Source: Gari tellinella (Eukaryota > Mollusca > Bivalvia > Cardiida > Psammobiidae). Taken from it: a stretch of DNA of 64,000 nucleotides. Within the stretch, counting starts at the first letter, position 1; the number at the start of each line of letters is the position of its first letter. The notes beneath the pieces were generated by a model, which was given only the letters and a program-made list of their open reading frames with translations, ran no database searches and had not been told where the DNA came from. The DNA is taken from assembly GCA_922989275.2 (NCBI GenBank), contig OV277858.1, positions 105,200,794-105,264,793 of the forward strand, in the 5' to 3' direction. This document shows, one piece after another, positions 60,191 through 64,000 of this stretch. A program made the translations under genes and the position numbers.

Positions 60191-60288
60191 GTAGGCAACT
60201 CGCAATTGATGGCCAACGACGGCCGTCGATTTCTTTTCTAAACTCTTGACTGTTGCTGATTTGCTGTCATTGAATACATTGAGGAGGA
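60191..60288. other. Spacer between Harbinger element and MITE cluster
   Basis: About 100 bp of unassigned sequence. With 45333-45342 it should form the pre-insertion site. Confidence 0.4.
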
Positions 60289-60290
60289 TA

Positions 60291-60536
60291 CAGTGGAGAA
60301 TCTGTTATTCTTTCCCGTTTAAACGCAAACGTACGCAAACGCAAAGCAATAAAACGTAGAAAAGAACAACTTTTAGACAATTCTGATAATTCATGTTTAT
60401 CTTGGTGGCAAACAGTTTGGAGCCTGATCAGACGCCGGGTTACCCGGCGTCTGATCTGGCTCCAAACTGTTTGTACTGTAAATAATAGTTTTAGCGTAAA
60501 CGCGTTTATTGGGAAAGAATAACAGATTCTCCACTG
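60291..60536 (+). mobile_element. Family A MITE, young subfamily
   Basis: CAGTGGAGAATCTGTTATTC and inverse, TA flanks, intact core at about 60409-60472. Confidence 0.96.
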
Positions 60537-60540
60537 TAGG

Positions 60541-60640
60541 CTGAAATAATTGTTTCCATTGCAAAATGTTTTGAGCAAGATCAAACGCCGCTGTAACGGC
60601 GAAAAATGCCCCCCATTTCCATTGTTATCTGTTTGCTTTG
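60541..60640 (-). mobile_element. Family A fragment
   Basis: AATAATTGTTTCCATTGC, AAAATGTTTTGAGCAAGATC and GCCGCTGTAACGGCG: a left half with altered stem. Confidence 0.55.
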
Positions 60641-60642
60641 TA

Positions 60643-60821
60643 TCAGAAGAGAAAACTTTATTCTTTACCAATAATCACATTGAAGCTGAAAACCCGGCGT
60701 CTGATCAGACTCCAAACTGTTTGCCATGCAGATTAGAATATACAGTCAGAATTGTCAACATTTTTATTGCGTTTGCGTTGCTTCTGCGTTTAAACGGGAA
60801 AGAATAACGTCTTCTCCAATG
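60643..60821 (-). mobile_element. Family A MITE, left stem lost
   Basis: CAGAAGAGAAAACTTTATTC to ACGTCTTCTCCAATG. The core keeps only CCCGGCGTCTGATCAGACTCC. Confidence 0.82.
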
Positions 60822-60881
60822 TAATTTTACGCGGTTCACTTCGTGCAGTTACCATTCCTACGCCAAATTTGTCTCGTTTAA

Positions 60882-61079
60882 CCCTTTCCATGCTTTCGCA
60901 GTCAAAATATTCATCTGCAAATATTGTTTGTCTTCAAGTGTACGCATAATTCATTTCATAAACGTTCTTTTAATAACATGTACTACATGTATTGGTACAA
61001 GCGCCAAACAGTTTGGGCCCTGATCAGGTCCCAAACTGTTTGCTTAAGTGGCTTTTTGTTGTCTATGGCAGTAAAAGCG
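60882..61079. mobile_element. TTAA-type MITE (family I) with a short core
   Basis: CCCTTTCCATGCTTTCGC after TTAA (60878-60881) to GGCAGTAAAAGCG before TTAA (61080-61083). The core is GGGCCCTGATCAGGTCCC between CAAACAGTTT and AAACTGTTTG. Shares its right TTAA with the next element. Confidence 0.8.
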
Positions 61080-61083
61080 TTAA

Positions 61084-61325
61084 CCCTTTCACTCTCAATG
61101 ACGATTAAAAGCGCGTTTGCAAACAATTTGGATCCTGATCAGACGCCGCGTAACGCGGCGTCTGTTCAGGATCAAAATTGTTTGACACTAGTTGTATAAT
61201 TTCTTCAGTCATACTGGTTTATTTTGTTTAACTTCGAAACGACATTGTAGACAACAAAATTGAAGCAGACGACAATGAAACGGTGAAGGGGTAAACATCT
61301 CACGAAAACTTTTGCAGTGAAAGTG
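61084..61325 (-). mobile_element. Family D MITE, full length
   Basis: CCCTTTCACTCTCAATGACG to GCAGTGAAAGTG with TTAA outside (61080-61083 and 61326-61329). Core at about 61120-61185 (GACGCCGCG/CGCGGCGTC). Interior GTAGACAACAAAATTGAAGC is the inverse of the reference copy. Confidence 0.92.
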
Positions 61326-61378
61326 TTAAATAGCTGGATGAGACGACAAGCTTCCTGGTAAATCTAAATGCGGGTCTA

Positions 61379-61624
61379 CAGTGGAGAATCTGTTATTCTT
61401 TCCCGTTTAAACGCAAACGTACGCAAACGCAAAGCAATAAAACGTAGAAAAGAACAACTTTTAGACAATTCTGATAATTCATGTTTATCTTGGTGACAAA
61501 CAGTTTGGAGCCTGATCAGACGCCGGGTTACCCGGCGTCTGATCTGGCTCCAAAATGTTTGTATTGTAAATAATAGTTTTAGCGTAAACGCGTTTATTGG
61601 GAAAGAATAACAGATTCTCCACTG
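61379..61624 (+). mobile_element. Family A MITE, young subfamily
   Basis: CAGTGGAGAATCTGTTATTC and inverse, TA flanks, core at about 61497-61560. Confidence 0.96.
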
Positions 61625-61629
61625 TAACT

Positions 61630-62085
61630 CTCAGTACAGACATCAGTGTTTAGCGCTCATTAAGAGATGTGCGGGCATGTTTTAAAACTAACACCAGCTT
61701 CATATGCAGAACATATTTAATACTGATAGCTCATCCACGACCTTTCTATACATGTATCTATGTTGTCCTGTATTAAGCGACAATGTGTCTTTGGGTATAC
61801 ATGTATCTGTGTTGTTCTATTAAATGGTTGTTTACTGCGCGACTTTACGGATAATGCAGTCCTTGAAAGCTTGTGATAGAAATGGATCATTTTAAAGGAC
61901 AAACAAGACGATTTTAGATGAGACAATAAGCTCAATGAGACAGGTCGTATTAAGATAGATAGCAGCTAGAGGCACATAAGTGGTGTAAGATTTGTCACTA
62001 GAAGTGTTCCTACTATAATTGAATCACGGGCTGTGAATTTTAAACCATCGAAGAATTTACGGATATTTTATGACATACAATTGAA
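61630..62085. other. No feature recognised
   Basis: AT-rich spacer with ACATGTAT words and no credible frame. Confidence 0.4.
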
Positions 62086-62089
62086 TTAT

Positions 62090-62345
62090 CCGGAGCCCGT
62101 TTTACTAAACTACTTTCTCAAAAACTTTGCGTAAGTCAAAATCGTTAAATACTTTTATTTTTCGATCATAAACGTTGGCAAACAGCAAATAGCCAGATCA
62201 GAGGACGCGTTAAAAGCGCGTCCTCTGATCTGGCTATTTGCTGTTTGTACATGTAGCAAGTGATAATAAAAAACATAAATTAAAATTTAAAAATTTGACT
62301 TACGCAACATTTTTGCGTAAGTAGTTTAGTAAAACAGGCCCCTGG
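62090..62345. mobile_element. Harbinger-like MITE with an exact 31-bp hairpin
   Basis: CCGGAGCCCGTTTTACTAAAC and the inverse of AGTTTAGTAAAACAGGCCCC, then AAACTTTGCGTAAGTC against GACTTACGCAACATTT, give ends of about 48 bp. The centre (62179-62247) is an exact hairpin: CAAACAGCAAATAGCCAGAT, CAGAGGACGCG and its inverse around TTAAAAG. The outer CAAACAG and GCCAGATCAGA recall type 1. Target duplication not resolved. Confidence 0.82.
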
Positions 62346-62349
62346 TGAT

Positions 62350-62800
62350 TCTGACGTTATATATGCCAAATTACCGTGAAATAGAATCAATATTGTTATA
62401 CTCTCTAAGAAGCCGAATATTTAAGAATCTGTTTCCAAAACCCATTTACCTCTAGAATGTTTAATTGATTATTTTATAGTTTCAAGGTCTACACTGTTTG
62501 TCATTTTGTAATAAATGCCAGAAAACAACTCTAAATAGTCACAAATAAACTTAATTTGAAACAACAAAATAAAAAGAGCACGCAGTGTTATAAAATTTTG
62601 AAAATCACTGTGGTAGAATCCTAGGTACTCGGCCTTGATCTGGCTCAAAACTGTGTGCAGTACAAAACTACTTTAGATATTTTCCAATGTATTGTCTATT
62701 GAAAGCATTTTTGCCAATAGCATTGCGTTTTCTTTTAATTTTGTTTCGACGGAAAAAAACAACATCAACTTGGAGAAAAATATTGTTTGTGTTTTTCATT
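62350..62800. other. Mostly unrecognised, weak family A trace
   Basis: GTACTCGGCCTTGATCTGGC, TCAAAACTGTGTGCAG at 62622-62660 is a remnant core. No gene seen. Confidence 0.4.
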
Positions 62801-62804
62801 TGCA

Positions 62805-62878
62805 TTTGCAAACAGTTTGCATCCAGATCAGACGACAATTTAAGCAGTCGATATTGCAGCAGCGAAAACGGCTAGGCA
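62805..62878 (-). mobile_element. Family B fragment
   Basis: TTGCAAACAGTTTGCATCCAG, ATCAGACGACAATTTAAGCAG, CGATATTGCAGCAGCG follow the inverted family B order and stop at the next family A copy. Confidence 0.7.
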
Positions 62879-62880
62879 TA

Positions 62881-63126
62881 CAGTGGAGAATCTGTTATTC
62901 TTTCCCAATAAACGCCTTTACGCTAAAACTATTATTTACAATACAAACAGTTTGGAGCCAGATCAGACGCCGGGTAACCCGGCGTCTGATCAGGCTCCAA
63001 ACTGTTTGCCACCAAGATAAACATGAATTATCAGAGTTGTCTAAAAGTTGTTCTTTTCTACGTTTTATTGCTTTGCGTTTGCGTACGTTTGCGTTTAAAC
63101 GGGAAAGAATAACAGATTCTCCACTG
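62881..63126 (-). mobile_element. Family A MITE, young subfamily
   Basis: CAGTGGAGAATCTGTTATTC and inverse, TA flanks, intact core at about 62945-63008. Confidence 0.96.
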
Positions 63127-63257
63127 TATTTACACATTCTCGAAAATAAATGATAAACCGAGATACTTTGTATCTGAATTGAATCCAAAAAGTTTGTCAC
63201 ACAAGATTATTTTTCACACAAAACAAAACTGCGGACCAACATTTCAAACTAAAGAAA

Positions 63258-63372
63258 CTGTTTGCAAATGTACTCTAAGATTATTGGTTTTCCCTCCTTA
63301 TAACAACTCCCCCCAAACAACACACACAGTCTTTGTCTCCCACTGGGTTTTGTTGTAGAGAGGGAGCACTCT
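63258..63372 (+). mobile_element. Family B right-end fragment
   Basis: CTGTTTGCAAATGTACTC, CCCTCCTTATAACAACTCCC, GTTTTGTTGTAGAGAGGGAGCACT. Confidence 0.8.
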
Positions 63373-63416
63373 AACGGTTTAATTACTACAGAAAAGGAGT
63401 AAATAATTTAATATTA

Positions 63417-63686
63417 CTGTGGAGAAGACGTTATTCTTTCCCAAACAAGCATACTAAAATCGTACATTTTACCTGGAAAAATTTCATGTGTGCGTATCAA
63501 ATATTTTTTTGAAAAGTTGAAATACTTTTTCCATTGCAACTGTTTGGAGCCAAACTGTTTGCCAATCGGATTAACATGACTAGTACATGTATGAATTGTC
63601 GAAAAATTGTAACTTTCTGTATTTTATTGCACTTCGTTTTCGTTTCGTTTGCGTTTACACGGAAAAGAAAAACGTCTTTTTCACTG
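63417..63686 (-). mobile_element. Family A MITE, collapsed core
   Basis: CTGTGGAGAAGACGTTATTC to ACGTCTTTTTCACTG. The core is CAACTGTTTGGAGCCAAACTG, and about 30 bp of unrelated bases replace part of the left half. Confidence 0.82.
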
Positions 63687-63688
63687 TA

Positions 63689-63830
63689 AATTGAACCCTT
63701 GAAAACTTTTCGACAATTTTGACTAGTCATATTAATCTGGATGGAAAACAGTTTGGAGCCTGGCTCCAAACTGTATGCAATGACAATAATTGTTTTAGCG
63801 TAAACGTTAAAGAATAACGTCTTCTCCGAT
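63689..63830 (+). mobile_element. Family A MITE, left end lost, collapsed core
   Basis: CCTTGAAAACTTTTCGACAATT, core AAACAGTTTGGAGCCTGGCTCCAAACTG, AGAATAACGTCTTCTCCGATG. Confidence 0.78.
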
Positions 63831-63893
63831 GTGAGAATTGTCGAAAAGTTGTCTTATTCTACATTTTATTGCACTGCGTCTGCGTTCCGTTTA

Positions 63894-64000
63894 CAGTGGA
63901 GAATCTGTTATTCTTTCCCAATAAACTCGTTTACGCTAAAACTATTATTTACAATACAAACAGTTTGGAGCCAGATCAGACGCCGGGTAACCCGGCGTCT
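63894..64000 (-). mobile_element. Family A MITE, cut by the window end
   Basis: CAGTGGAGAATCTGTTATTC, CCCAATAAACTCGTTTACGC and the left stem with loop; the sequence ends within the right stem arm. Confidence 0.95.

Overview
The window reads as nuclear DNA of a marine invertebrate, most likely a bivalve mollusc. There are no dense bacterial-type genes. I see spliceosomal exon borders, a LINE tail, tRNA-derived SINE sequence, and very frequent TACATGTACATGTA tracts of a kind I associate with bivalve genomes. The species call is inference.

Layout. From 1 to about 45.3 kb and from 60.2 to 64 kb the sequence is a graveyard of short non-autonomous DNA transposons (MITEs) inserted beside and inside one another. 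Family A (about 246 bp, ends CAGTGGAGAA, TA targets) has about 70 full, partial or fused copies. Family B (about 320-360 bp unnested, ends CAGTGCTCCCTC, TA targets), family C (about 245 bp, CCCTTTACCCCATAG ends, TTAA targets), family D (about 205-245 bp, CCCTTTCA ends, TTAA targets), family E (about 207 bp, CAGTAAAACCTC ends, TA targets) and family F (about 306 bp, CTGAACCTTATTAAA ends) follow, with several singletons. Families A, B, D, some TTAA singletons and one Harbinger-like MITE carry variants of the same long hairpin (type 1: CAAACAGTTTGGA..GATCAGACGCCG and its inverse). Families C and E share a second hairpin (type 2: CTTAAAGCAGG..AAAGCAGAA..GCGCC and its inverse). The same two hairpin modules therefore sit inside transposons with different ends and target sites. 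This is the most interesting signal here.

From 45,346 to 60,187 lies one large PIF/Harbinger-type element with 43-bp inverted ends and a CAG target duplication. Its left side holds remains of a Myb/SANT-like gene (+ strand) and its right side the N-terminal part of a Harbinger transposase (- strand, one in-frame stop). It has been swollen by insertions: a 2.36-kb foldback array of a 76-78-bp G/C-run repeat that landed in the T-arm of a tRNA-derived SINE, itself inside a wider 3.7-kb inverted repeat; and a 4.7-kb element with about 135-bp inverted ends and a broken gene. No family A copy is present in these 14.8 kb, which suggests the element arrived after the family A burst.

Host coding evidence is thin: two consecutive exons of an unrecognised gene end at 38,583, and two coding-like stretches lie at 5.8-6.1 kb. 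A 5'-truncated LINE tail with a 43-bp target duplication lies at 30.7-31.3 kb. No functional operon, tRNA, rRNA or CRISPR was seen.
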